DNA from: a virus
Length of the DNA: 49,535 nucleotides
Virus record (IMG/VR): IMGVR_UViG_3300025886_000040
Coordinates: 1-49,535 of that record
Reading direction: 5' to 3' (one strand)
Shown: piece by piece, positions 1 through 7,665 of the stretch
How the letters are laid out: the number at the start of each line of letters is the position of its first letter
Numbering within the stretch: position 1 is the stretch's first letter
Notes under the pieces: model-generated
Told to the model about the DNA's origin: nothing
Database searches by the model: none
What the model saw: the letters and a program-made list of their open reading frames with translations, nothing else
Translations under genes and position numbers: made by a program

Positions 1-68
1 TTGGCATTCAACCCAGCCTCATCGGCAGTGCGTTTCGTTTGATTGTAGTTTTCCATAGCTTGTTGCAT
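1..68 (-). CDS. 5' end of a partial gene leaving the left edge
   Basis: The minus strand reads an open frame from an ATG at 68 to the window edge, beginning MQQAMENYNQTKRTADEAG. A second in-frame ATG lies at 56. A TATATAA box sits just upstream (about 73-80) and a GAGTATATA element at 119-111. Only about 22 residues are visible, so nothing can be said about function. The support is the promoter position and the divergent arrangement with the gene at 199. Confidence 0.45.
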   Translation of the reverse strand, partial: MQQAMENYNQTKRTADEAGLNA

Positions 69-110
69 TTTTTTATATAATTTGGCTTCTTATAATGATT
101 TTGGGGGCCT

Positions 111-119
111 TATATACTC
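111..119 (-). promoter_or_regulatory. GAGTATATA promoter motif
   Basis: The plus strand reads TATATACTC, so the motif is GAGTATATA on the minus strand, about 43 nt upstream of the ATG at 68. A closer TATATAA box may serve that gene instead. Confidence 0.4.
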
Positions 120-160
120 ATTTTTTTTGTTAAAAATCCAATCTGGATTCAGGAACATCA

Positions 161-190
161 TTTTTAGGCAAGTATAAACTTGCTTAAAAG
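161..190. promoter_or_regulatory. Imperfect inverted repeat containing CTTGCTTAAAAG
   Basis: Arms TTTTTAGGCAAG (161-172) and CTTGCTTAAAAG (179-190) pair at 10 of 12 positions around a 6-nt spacer. The right arm ends 8 nt before the ATG of the EF-hand gene. The identical 12-mer recurs at 6556-6567, upstream of the gene at 6607. A protein-binding operator or promoter element is possible. Confidence 0.45.
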
Positions 191-198
191 AATAATAA

Positions 199-465
199 AT
201 GAGTACTTTAAAAAATGTGTGGGACCAGTTGAAAGTTGAGAACGTTGATAGGGGAGGATTAAAAGTATTCCTACAGTTATTAAGTATAACATTAAATGAT
301 AATGAAATTAACGAAATATTTACAATGTTGGACATAGAGAAGACTGGACAAATAACGTACAATGATATTCGAATTTTTTTAAAGATGACTAAAGTGTATG
401 ACAAAAGTAAATATCCTAAATTAGCTGTTCCACGACGCAGTTCCTACAAAATACACCCGGAATAA
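199..465 (+). CDS. Small EF-hand (calmodulin/centrin-like) protein
   Basis: This 88-residue protein has one recognisable EF-hand. The loop DIEKTGQITYND (residues 45-56) has Asp at position 1, Gly at 6, Ile at 8 and an acidic residue at 12. Position 5 is Thr and position 12 is Asp rather than Glu, so Ca2+ affinity may be weak. The flanking helices fit (EINEIFTML before, IRIFLKM after). Residues 10-35 look like a decayed first EF-hand. The C-terminus is basic (AVPRRSSYK). Calmodulin and centrin have four EF-hands, so this is a minimal relative. A role in Ca2+ signalling or cytoskeletal binding is inference. Confidence 0.7.
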   Translation: MSTLKNVWDQLKVENVDRGGLKVFLQLLSITLNDNEINEIFTMLDIEKTGQITYNDIRIFLKMTKVYDKSKYPKLAVPRRSSYKIHPE

Positions 466-498
466 AAATGACTATATATATGAACGTTTGTTAATAAA

Positions 499-1242
499 AT
501 GTCCCAACTACAGCACGAACGATTCTACTCCCTTGACGATCAAAATATAAATGAACCGGAACAACGATCAAGAGCATGGTTTGAACGAAGAAAGGGAAAA
601 TTGTCTGGAAGTAAGTTGAGTCAATTCCTTTTTTGTGATTCCGATGACGATCGTGTTCGCATGTATGAAGAGATATGGGAAGGAAGGAAAAAACCACCCT
701 TCCCTGAGGAAGCTAAAAAGTACATGAAATGGGGTACAGAAAACGAAGATACTGCAATGGAGACATTGTTGGACCATATGCCTAACATTATTACTATGGA
801 GGCTCCCATGGTGCAACATACTTCAGTAAAGTATTTAGCTGCATCTCCTGATGGTTTTTTTGAAGACACTACGACCGGGAGCAAAGGTATTGTTGAAATT
901 AAGTGCCCCGGTAAAAGAAAAAAAGCAAACGCAAAGGTTACCTATTATTACGTGCCGCAAATGTATTTGGAAATGGCATGTTCTGGAAAAAAGCAAGCTC
1001 TTTTCTGCTCGTGGGGACTGGACTGTTGCCGTGCGTGGATGTTACAATGGGACGAAGAAATGTGGGCTAGCTTGTGTCACATGTTCGACGTTTTCAGACG
1101 CACAAAAGATCCACAAAACACTGCTACGTGGGAAGATTTTGTGTTAGCACAGTACAATCTGAAAAAACAATGTTTACGTTGTGTGGACAATGCTACATCA
1201 CTTTGTGGCTCCTCCGACGGCTGGCCTACTACCACAGAGTAG
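499..1242 (+). CDS. YqaJ/lambda-exonuclease-type recombination nuclease
   Basis: The 247-residue protein has the motif order of the YqaJ/lambda exonuclease branch of PD-(D/E)XK nucleases. These are RSRAWFERRKGKLSGSKL (23-40, DNA-binding Arg and Ser residues), WGTENE (78-83), SPDG (116-119) with the metal-binding Asp, and VEIKCP (132-137) with the catalytic Glu and Lys. A helix with Tyr/Gln (YVPQMYLEM) follows. Such enzymes resect linear dsDNA 5' to 3' and work with annealing proteins or as viral alkaline nucleases in concatemer processing. The length matches the family. A TATATATA box lies about 20 nt before the ATG. Together with the Mre11-Rad50 fusion at 9392-11827 it suggests recombination-dependent replication. 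Confidence 0.9.
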   Translation: MSQLQHERFYSLDDQNINEPEQRSRAWFERRKGKLSGSKLSQFLFCDSDDDRVRMYEEIWEGRKKPPFPEEAKKYMKWGTENEDTAMETLLDHMPNIITMEAPMVQHTSVKYLAASPDGFFEDTTTGSKGIVEIKCPGKRKKANAKVTYYYVPQMYLEMACSGKKQALFCSWGLDCCRAWMLQWDEEMWASLCHMFDVFRRTKDPQNTATWEDFVLAQYNLKKQCLRCVDNATSLCGSSDGWPTTTE

Positions 1243-1461
1243 TTCCCACCCATCTCCATAATCATTTGCTACCTTTTTACCTAATTCAAAGTAAGAAGTT
1301 GTTTTGGTCTGTGTTGATGCATCTTTATACAACGGTTCAAAAAATAGCAAGGGCCATACGCTGGGAAAGTATCCAATGTAAGGATTATGTTTAGGGAGTA
1401 GAGTAGCGTCAAAATTAATATTTTCTAACTTAAGTTCTTGAGTTAATGCATAAGCTGACAT
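1198..1461 (-). CDS. Hypothetical small protein (87 aa)
   Basis: The frame starts at an ATG at 1461, preceded by an AT-rich TATA-like stretch in the 28-nt gap after the helicase gene. It ends tail-to-tail 45 nt inside the exonuclease gene. Most of it (1243-1461) is not explained by another gene. Composition is protein-like, with Trp, Pro and Gly in ordinary proportions and no low complexity. No domain is recognised. Confidence 0.5.
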   Translation of the reverse strand: MSAYALTQELKLENINFDATLLPKHNPYIGYFPSVWPLLFFEPLYKDASTQTKTTSYFELGKKVANDYGDGWELLCGSRPAVGGATK

Positions 1462-1489
1462 TATATTATAAATTATTTTTTATTTATAC

Positions 1490-4400
1490 TTATTCAATTC
1501 TCAAACGCTTCGCTCTTTGTTGGTTGTTTAATCCATCAAAATCGAAGTCTTGATACGTATCAATGTATGTGTCATTTTCTCCAGGATTATGACGCTCCTT
1601 GATTTGATTGATAACGTCAGTTGGATAATTGATTCTATGCTCTTCATCAAACGATACAATAGTTTCTTCGACCAACTCATGATTAAATCGTTGGTAAAAG
1701 TTTGCCAATTTGTTTCCAGGTACTTTCAACTTTTTTGCATGCTGTACACATCCCCAACAATCAAAGTCTGTCTTCAATACTGATCCTTTGTGTTTTTCTT
1801 CTTCTTTCAACTGATATCCCGGGTGTTGGCGAAGGTTTTGTGAAGCTTTTGTTTTAAACAGTGGATTTTTTCGCTTTAATTCTTTTGTCGTGGCAGGTCT
1901 CTGCTGTATTACTTTAAACACGCTGGGATATTGTATAACCGCATTAATTCTTGTTGGGCAACCAAAAATGATCTTTTTTGGTTTTGTGTGCCTATGTCTC
2001 GTATTTGCAACCGCCGTCACAATGGGATCATTGTCAACATTTCTTCGCAACTTATCAAATAATTGTATGTTGAAGTAAGCATCACTATCTTCACGCATGC
2101 CATCATTTACACGAGTACTGCTTCGCCCCGGTTCCCTTTCCGGTTTGGTATCGTTATACAATCGCATTGATATATCAACTATGGCGGTTGCGTGCACCAT
2201 TGGGTACATAGGGAAACTTTTTTTCTTTAACTTTTTCAGTACCGCCTTGATGTTGTGCTCCGATGGTCTACCTTCATGATTTGGTATGGCTTGTTGGATA
2301 CATTGAAGCAGTTTGAGACCAGTTTTATTAATTTTGATGTAGTCATAATTAACTGATTGCGTACCGTCTTCCAGCATAGATTTCTCGTATTTATTACCGC
2401 CTGCTGCATTCCATAGCTTCCAAACCGCTTTAATAATCTTCGTTTCGCTAGGATTGTATACTTCGTTTGCCAAAATAGTAAAGCAAAATATTGCTATCTC
2501 CTCCGTACAGTACAGGTAAGGTTCAACATCCAACAAAGTAGCTGGGTCAAATGGTTCCCCAGCATGTATGCCACCCTGAAAGTTGTAAACGGTATCCAAA
2601 GCATTACACATTGTAAATATTTGGCAGAGAATATCGTACCGCTCTTTAAATCGTGTAGTTGTTTCAACTTTTTGCCCGCGTAGTGATCGAGCTACTTGTT
2701 CATAAACAAAATCGGACACATCAAGTGTTGGATATTTTATGGTACCAATAAACATTAGTTTGTAAAGCAGCATCATTTGGAACTGCTCAAGGTGAAGGTT
2801 GTGCAAGGTACGATTCAGATCATCTTTTCCAATGTCTTGCCATGCTTTCTCACCTCGCATGCACATATCAATAGTTTTGTTCTTTCTTTCAACCTTTTCA
2901 AACTCTCCCCAAAAGAATCGTGTGCTCATCGCTTCACTAGCCGCAGACGGGTCGTCATTGGTTGCTCCAAAATAGGTACCAATAGCTTGTGAAATTGTTG
3001 TCTTGTTGTCACGTTTTTCAGTTTCTTCATCCTTAACAAATGTATTACACCTGGTGATTTGAGACGTTAACTTCTCTTTAAATGCAGCTTCTTGTTCCTT
3101 GTCACCATCCTTGCCATTGTTACTCATAAATAACCCAGCCGGGGCTTCGTTGAATACTGTGATAATATCATTTTGATCTTTTTCCACTGCATTAGCTCGC
3201 TTTGTTTGATACGTAAGTTCGCTAATAGTGCCAGAGATAGACATTTGTTTCATCTTCTCAAACAGGTACGATTTAGAAGTCGCCCCCTCGCCCGTAAAGA
3301 TCGCATTGAAATGTAAGTTCAGTTGTTGCCTGAATGTATCATACTTTGCGTGCTGCAGCAGCATTAAGGTTGGATGACCAGTACTCACTTGCAAATCTTC
3401 ATCAAAGAAATTTAACTTTTGCGCAATAGCATTCAAGAACACGCTGCCGTCTGGATCTGACTTCTTTTTCAAAATTTTCATTTGTGGCTTGTACACATTG
3501 TTAAACCAGTGGATCATGCTCTGTACTGGCTCGGAAACGTTAGCATTGACATCCTTCACCACATTTGTGATGAATTCATCCATCATCTCTTCTTGAAATG
3601 CACGTCGATTTTCAGTATGATACTCTTCAAGTAGTTCTTGTTTGTACTTCATCATATCCAACGTATCCAAACTATATTTGTCTGCCAACAGGGTTTTTGT
3701 GCCTGGATCTTTCTTCATATCAGTTAGAACGTCGGTAAACCAAACATCAGATAATTCTTTCTTTGGTTTGTACTTATGCTTGTATCGTAGAAACTTCTTT
3801 ATGCCATTTGTGGCCCAGTGTGGTTCATCAGAGTTTGTATCAACATACGATATAACGAATACTTTACGTATCATTGGTTCAATGTATTGCTTGTACGTCA
3901 AAGTGTCGTACACAAAAGTATTAGATCCATCGTTGTTATTTTGCAAATCATAATGACGGGCAACGTCAATCAGTGGTTGTCCATCAACTTTTTTCATCCT
4001 GTGAATATGATTCGGAATGGTGACCTTTGTCTGAACACCTATCCCCATATCATTAACATCGATAGATTCAACTTCGCAACTGGGCAAACGCACCTTTTCG
4101 AAGAAATAGGATGGTAAATATTTTTTCTTCATGATTAACTCTTCCACTGTCAATTGTTCTGGATGACAACGCAATACCAATTTTTCGTTTGGAAACTGAA
4201 ATTGACCAGATGCCCCGTCCGTGTAATTCGTAATATCGTTTTGAGGGAAAATGTTTTCGTTCATCGATCCAAAATTGTACGTGAATCCTTGAGAATCAAT
4301 ACTAAAAATAGCGGCAGGACCCATTGGACAATCTCTACTCTTCAATGTATCATGAACGTCTTCGCAATTTTTCAAATTGGACTCATTGTTTGAATAGGTA

Positions 4401-4915
4401 CTGATCACATTTAGATAATCTGGTAGCGATTTAACTTTCATCCACGTTTGGTGAGATGCTAATTTTACCTCTGTCTTTGGATTTTTCCTCTGTAAATCAG
4501 AATACAACTTATCGTTGTTCATGATAACAGAAATACAATTAGCATGAGGTTCTGATGCTACCCTATTTGAAAATAACCATATACGCACTCCTATGGAAAT
4601 ACCATTGCGTTGAACGGTTTCAAGAAAGCATACACACTTTGCACTTTTAGTATCTTTCCCACTTGAGCAAATAGATTGTACTAGCTTCAGATAAAACAAT
4701 AACGCATCTTTCATTGCCTGGGCTTTTCCCGTTTGTTTAAAATCACAGAAAGAACTCGCGCCAGCACGCAATGCACTGTACGGAAAGTTGAAAACCATGT
4801 ACGTGAAGGCGTCGTCATTGTCATATGTTGCTCGCACCTCAATGTCTTTGATGCAACTGTATGGATTCAGCTGCCATACTTTTTGACCGTGAAATTTTCT
4901 TAAAGTGTCATCCAT
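1490..4915 (-). CDS. D5-like SF3 helicase (probable replicative primase-helicase)
   Basis: The 1,141-residue protein has an SF3-type ATPase core in its middle. Walker A is TGEGATSKS (541-549). The Walker B position is IITVFNEAP (584-592), with Asn-Glu where Asp-Glu is usual. A motif C-like GTYFGATNDDP follows about 60 residues later. This order fits the D5 primase-helicase family of large eukaryotic DNA viruses, which unwinds and primes at forks. The N-terminal 500 residues should hold the primase and D5-N regions, but I cannot point to a primase catalytic triad, so primase activity is inferred from family precedent. A TATATAAG box lies about 20 nt upstream of the ATG. It is divergent from the TFIIS-like gene. 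Confidence 0.8.
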   Translation of the reverse strand: MDDTLRKFHGQKVWQLNPYSCIKDIEVRATYDNDDAFTYMVFNFPYSALRAGASSFCDFKQTGKAQAMKDALLFYLKLVQSICSSGKDTKSAKCVCFLETVQRNGISIGVRIWLFSNRVASEPHANCISVIMNNDKLYSDLQRKNPKTEVKLASHQTWMKVKSLPDYLNVISTYSNNESNLKNCEDVHDTLKSRDCPMGPAAIFSIDSQGFTYNFGSMNENIFPQNDITNYTDGASGQFQFPNEKLVLRCHPEQLTVEELIMKKKYLPSYFFEKVRLPSCEVESIDVNDMGIGVQTKVTIPNHIHRMKKVDGQPLIDVARHYDLQNNNDGSNTFVYDTLTYKQYIEPMIRKVFVISYVDTNSDEPHWATNGIKKFLRYKHKYKPKKELSDVWFTDVLTDMKKDPGTKTLLADKYSLDTLDMMKYKQELLEEYHTENRRAFQEEMMDEFITNVVKDVNANVSEPVQSMIHWFNNVYKPQMKILKKKSDPDGSVFLNAIAQKLNFFDEDLQVSTGHPTLMLLQHAKYDTFRQQLNLHFNAIFTGEGATSKSYLFEKMKQMSISGTISELTYQTKRANAVEKDQNDIITVFNEAPAGLFMSNNGKDGDKEQEAAFKEKLTSQITRCNTFVKDEETEKRDNKTTISQAIGTYFGATNDDPSAASEAMSTRFFWGEFEKVERKNKTIDMCMRGEKAWQDIGKDDLNRTLHNLHLEQFQMMLLYKLMFIGTIKYPTLDVSDFVYEQVARSLRGQKVETTTRFKERYDILCQIFTMCNALDTVYNFQGGIHAGEPFDPATLLDVEPYLYCTEEIAIFCFTILANEVYNPSETKIIKAVWKLWNAAGGNKYEKSMLEDGTQSVNYDYIKINKTGLKLLQCIQQAIPNHEGRPSEHNIKAVLKKLKKKSFPMYPMVHATAIVDISMRLYNDTKPEREPGRSSTRVNDGMREDSDAYFNIQLFDKLRRNVDNDPIVTAVANTRHRHTKPKKIIFGCPTRINAVIQYPSVFKVIQQRPATTKELKRKNPLFKTKASQNLRQHPGYQLKEEEKHKGSVLKTDFDCWGCVQHAKKLKVPGNKLANFYQRFNHELVEETIVSFDEEHRINYPTDVINQIKERHNPGENDTYIDTYQDFDFDGLNNQQRAKRLRIE

Positions 4916-5192
4916 TTTAAACGTTTGGTTGAACTTATATATGACACTTTAAACTCTTTTATATACTCTAAGTTTTTTATCTTTTAGTGTATGTTTCGAA
5001 CAATTTGATGTTCGTGCGAGTTTGTACACTGAAGGTGTGTGTGTTAAGATAGATGCCAAGTAAAAAACAAGTTCAGGAACTGGAAAGTTGCTAGCAGGAA
5101 GTTAGCATTAGTGGATTTTTTTAAAAAATATTTTTAGCAGGTTTTATGACGTATATATACTCAGTATATTCTATTAAAAAAGGGTGTTTAGT
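4916..5192. promoter_or_regulatory. Divergent promoter region, helicase and TFIIS genes
   Basis: This 277-bp non-coding region separates two divergent genes. It holds a TATATA box near 4935 for the helicase gene, a TATATACTC at 4960-4968 followed by AAGTTTTTT, and a TATATATACTC at 5152-5162 about 30 nt before the TFIIS-like ATG. I see no other structure. Confidence 0.6.
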
Positions 5193-5558
5193 ATGAAATA
5201 CCGTAAGAGTGCTATCACCATTCTATCTAAAGGTAGAAAAATTGATGTTGTGAACGCTAAGAAGCTAGAGACTACGATATGGCGCTATGGAAAATCGGTT
5301 CATCCTAGGCTTATCAGACTATTACTTCAGCATAAGGACATTACTGTTGCAGACGCCTATAAAATTTTGGCAAGAGATATAACTATTGATAAAATTATAG
5401 AGAATGAAGAAGATCAATATGTCGTTGAAGGGGAGGTAAATTGTCGTAAGTGCGGCAGTAAAAAGGTAACAAAGCAAGAGTTACAGACCAGGGGTATGGA
5501 CGAAGCAACTACTACGTTCTACCGCTGTGTAAAGTGTAAATTAAGATGGAAAAATTAA
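5193..5558 (+). CDS. TFIIS-like transcription elongation factor
   Basis: The 121-residue protein ends in a textbook TFIIS zinc ribbon. It has C84-x2-C87, the catalytic acidic hairpin QTRGMDE (98-104), then C112-x2-C115 and LRW. The Asp-Glu pair is inserted into the polymerase funnel to stimulate transcript cleavage and rescue stalled RNA polymerase. Residues 1-70 are a short helical region in place of the full central domain, as in compact viral TFIIS proteins. I chose the ATG at 5193. A GTG three codons upstream (5184) is less likely, because other genes here start with ATG. No RNA polymerase subunit is visible in the window, so the target polymerase is unknown. Confidence 0.92.
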   Translation: MKYRKSAITILSKGRKIDVVNAKKLETTIWRYGKSVHPRLIRLLLQHKDITVADAYKILARDITIDKIIENEEDQYVVEGEVNCRKCGSKKVTKQELQTRGMDEATTTFYRCVKCKLRWKN

Positions 5559-5801
5559 TTAAATATCCTCTTCGTTAATATTAATTGTACCAAAATCACT
5601 CTCTGTATCTACAAATGCATCCTCTTCCTCTGGTATTACCATCTCAACATACCCCCTACCGCGTAAACATTCTGCTATCATATCAAATAACCGAACTCTT
5701 ATTTTTCGAGGCGGTTTACATTCCTTCTTCCGATTCGATCTATCGAGCTCAAATATTTCTCGTTCTTCAGATGGATTTTCTTTTTTAATTACCTTTAGCA
5801 T
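5559..5801 (-). CDS. Hypothetical acidic small protein (80 aa)
   Basis: It is convergent with the TFIIS gene, the two stop codons abutting. A GAGTATAAA motif lies at 5834-5826, about 24 nt before its ATG. It has a basic middle (RSNRKKECKPPRKIRVRL) and an acidic tail (PEEEDAF, NINEEDI). No domain is recognised. Confidence 0.65.
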   Translation of the reverse strand: MLKVIKKENPSEEREIFELDRSNRKKECKPPRKIRVRLFDMIAECLRGRGYVEMVIPEEEDAFVDTESDFGTININEEDI

Positions 5802-5825
5802 TTTTTATTGAATATAAATACTGCA

Positions 5826-5834
5826 TTTATACTC
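5826..5834 (-). promoter_or_regulatory. GAGTATAAA promoter motif
   Basis: The plus strand reads TTTATACTC. On the minus strand it is 24 nt from the ATG at 5801. It also lies 9 nt from the ATG of the resolvase gene at 5844, so the two divergent genes share a 42-bp intergenic region. Confidence 0.55.
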
Positions 5835-5843
5835 CATAACAAG

Positions 5844-6373
5844 ATGAAAATCGTCAGTATTGATATTGGAGTAAGTATATAATAAACTGTATAGTAAAAA
5901 TAACCTTAACTAACATAAATTAATAGACCCGTAATCTTGGACTCGCTATTTACAAGAATGGTAATTTAACTCATTTCAATTGCTATTGTCTTTTCGACTA
6001 TGTGAAGAAGAAAAAAGAGCGTACAGATTACACGCTTATGACCTATAATTTCATTCAGAGTCACCCGGAGATATTCAAGAATATGGATAAATTGCTGTTG
6101 GAGAACCAGATGCAAAGTCGGATGCGCGTGATACAAACCAGCTTTAGATGCTTTTTTTACAAGAAGGCCGTAAAGATATCACCATTAGCTGTCCACAACC
6201 ATTTCAAGAGCGGTAAAGGCAAACACAGTAAGAATAAAAAAGCGGCTGTCAAATTAGTTGAACAATTCTTAAGTGGTAGTCAAATGGAAAAACTAAAGAA
6301 GCATCCCAAAACCGATGATATTTCAGACGCTATTATACAAATATATTATTATCTTCAGAAGCATAGTAAGTGA
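5844..6373 (+). CDS. Spliced RuvC-like Holliday junction resolvase (A22 type)
   Basis: Exon 1 is 5844-5870 and exon 2 is 5927-6373. Splicing gives a 157-residue protein starting MKIVSIDIGTRNLGLAIYKN. Without splicing the first catalytic motif would be lost. RNase H-fold features of the poxvirus A22/RuvC family are D7 in SIDIGTRNLGLA, E68 in LLLENQ, and an acidic C-terminal cluster KTDDISDAIIQ with D139/D140 and D143. Length is typical for the family. It resolves four-way junctions and concatemers before packaging. The gene is divergent from 5559-5801. Confidence 0.9.
5871..5926 (+). other. Spliceosomal-type intron, 56 nt
   Basis: The intron starts GTAAGTAT and ends TTAATAG. A TTAACTAAC branch-point-like sequence (5906-5914) sits about 12 nt before the 3' splice site. 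Removing it joins GGA to ACC and restores the conserved DIGTRNLGLA motif exactly in frame. Confidence 0.88.
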
Positions 6374-6606
6374 TTTTAAGCAGTTTGGTCTAGCTTTTAA
6401 GCAGGTTGAATAGGTTTAAAGCAAGTTTTATGTAGTGTATGGAGAAAGTAAAAATTGATTTCCCAATACCACTATAGTAATATCATTGAATCCATACTAT
6501 AGCCACGGTCATAGTGGGAAACCAAAAAAAAAATATTCTGAAAATATATAAAAAACTTGCTTAAAAGATGAAAAAGATTATATAAAGCATATGTACATAT
6601 TTACAA
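6374..6606. promoter_or_regulatory. Intergenic region with repeated TTTTAAGCA elements and a dyad
   Basis: Three direct copies of a TTTTAAGCAG/TTTAAAGCAAG element occur at 6374-6383, 6394-6405 and 6415-6425. One inverted copy, CTTGCTTAAAAG, lies at 6556-6567. An imperfect dyad runs from TTTCCCA (6459) to TGGGAAA (6521), with CACTATAG and CTATAG inside the arms. A TATATAAA box near 6577 precedes the gene at 6607. The repeats may be an operator cluster and the dyad a 3' hairpin of the resolvase mRNA. Confidence 0.5.
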
Positions 6607-6954
6607 ATGGGCGTGAGGGAATCCAAACCAAAATATAACAGATCTAGAGCAGAACGCTCTATTACTCCACAGTACAACCAAATACCACAAGTACCGATTG
6701 CTCCTTCACGCGTTGTTGAACAACCGTTGTATGACAGTCAAAAAACGTTTCCCATACAGCCCACACAACCCATAATTTACCAACCAGATCCCAATGAATA
6801 TCTTGATGTCATTGGCAGTGACTCTGGCAATATGACTGTATTCAGCTGGATAACACAATTAAGTACCTGTTGTTCTTCCTTGTGCACGTTGATTGTTTTG
6901 ATTAGCTTCGTTGTTTGGATGTTCTTAAACAGAAGCATCAATACTCTTCCTTGA
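6607..6954 (+). CDS. Myristoylated, proline-rich single-pass membrane protein
   Basis: The 115-residue protein begins MGVRES, which fits N-myristoylation (Gly2, Ser6). A Pro/Gln-rich stretch follows (residues 20-62: TPQYNQIPQVPIAPS, PIQPTQPIIYQP), resembling docking sites of viral matrix proteins. One transmembrane helix is predicted near residues 88-108 (CTLIVLISFVVWMFL), preceded by three Cys that could be palmitoylated. A virion-envelope or membrane-anchored matrix role is inference. The last 17 nt overlap tail-to-tail with the next gene. Confidence 0.7.
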   Translation: MGVRESKPKYNRSRAERSITPQYNQIPQVPIAPSRVVEQPLYDSQKTFPIQPTQPIIYQPDPNEYLDVIGSDSGNMTVFSWITQLSTCCSSLCTLIVLISFVVWMFLNRSINTLP

Positions 6955-7357
6955 GTTGAAGCAAATTGGTAAATAATTCTAACCGTTTCATTAAGTCTTC
7001 ACATAGTACATCTATTTTTTTATTATCGTAACCAGCATCAAATGTTCTAAATCTAGATACGTAACCCTGTCTGTGTGCTTCTTTCTTAATTTCTGCCTGA
7101 TCAATTGCGCCTTTCAATTTATTTAAGCCATCTCGTACTGCCATCATAGCTTCGTACGCTGGGTGGTCTGATTTCATGCCTCTGTACGTCTTTAACATTC
7201 CACTGATGCTCTTTACCATGTGTATGTCTTTGATTGTGTCATTTGCGTTTGAATTGAAGACATAATCTAATGCATTGTTGGTAGCTCTACCTAGTATATT
7301 GCGTCCAACAAAATAAGCCGCTACACTACTGCCGCCGTAAATAAGAAGTTGTGCCAT
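6938..7357 (-). CDS. Hypothetical protein with N-terminal hydrophobic segment (139 aa)
   Basis: The N-terminus (LLIYGGSSVAAYFVGRNILG) is Gly/Ala-rich and could insert in a membrane. The rest is helical and charged. It is last in a tight minus-strand run of three genes. Its start overlaps the stop of the gene at 7357-7665 by one base, and a TATATATA box lies about 20 nt upstream inside that gene. No family is recognised. Confidence 0.65.
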   Translation of the reverse strand: MAQLLIYGGSSVAAYFVGRNILGRATNNALDYVFNSNANDTIKDIHMVKSISGMLKTYRGMKSDHPAYEAMMAVRDGLNKLKGAIDQAEIKKEAHRQGYVSRFRTFDAGYDNKKIDVLCEDLMKRLELFTNLLQLKEEY

Positions 7358-7665
7358 TATATTGTATGTGTAAATATATATAAATATCCTTTTTCACTTG
7401 TTGGTTCTAAGTTTTTTTTCAATTGGTTCCCTTCGACTATCACTGCTGTTGGTTTCTCTCCAAATACCATCAATACTGAATCTGAAAAAGCTTTATAAAC
7501 CATTATAACAACAGTTGAAGGGTTTGCCTTACAAGTTGAAACGATACCTTGTAGAAAGCGATTTGTATTCTTTTCTGCTATTGCTGCCTGTATTTGTTCA
7601 TACGTTAAATTTATATCTTTTATTTTAAATGTAGACTTTGGTTGTGTTTGTAATATTTTATTCAT
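7357..7665 (-). CDS. Hypothetical protein (102 aa)
   Basis: It begins directly after the stop of the patatin gene and overlaps the next gene by one base, so the three may be expressed together. Alternating hydrophobic strands (STVVIMVYKAF, SVLMVFGEKPTAVIVEG) suggest a small alpha/beta fold. No family is recognised. Confidence 0.65.
   Translation of the reverse strand: MNKILQTQPKSTFKIKDINLTYEQIQAAIAEKNTNRFLQGIVSTCKANPSTVVIMVYKAFSDSVLMVFGEKPTAVIVEGNQLKKNLEPTSEKGYLYIFTHTI

Noticed and set aside
851-1394. Overlapping frames of about 100 codons on the plus strand inside and after the YqaJ-type gene
   Set aside because: They overlap a strongly supported nuclease in another frame and have no promoter or recognisable domain.
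6421-6480. Short frame starting ATGGAGAAAG in the 6374-6606 gap
   Set aside because: Only about a dozen codons long, with no promoter at the usual spacing, and it lies in the dyad region.
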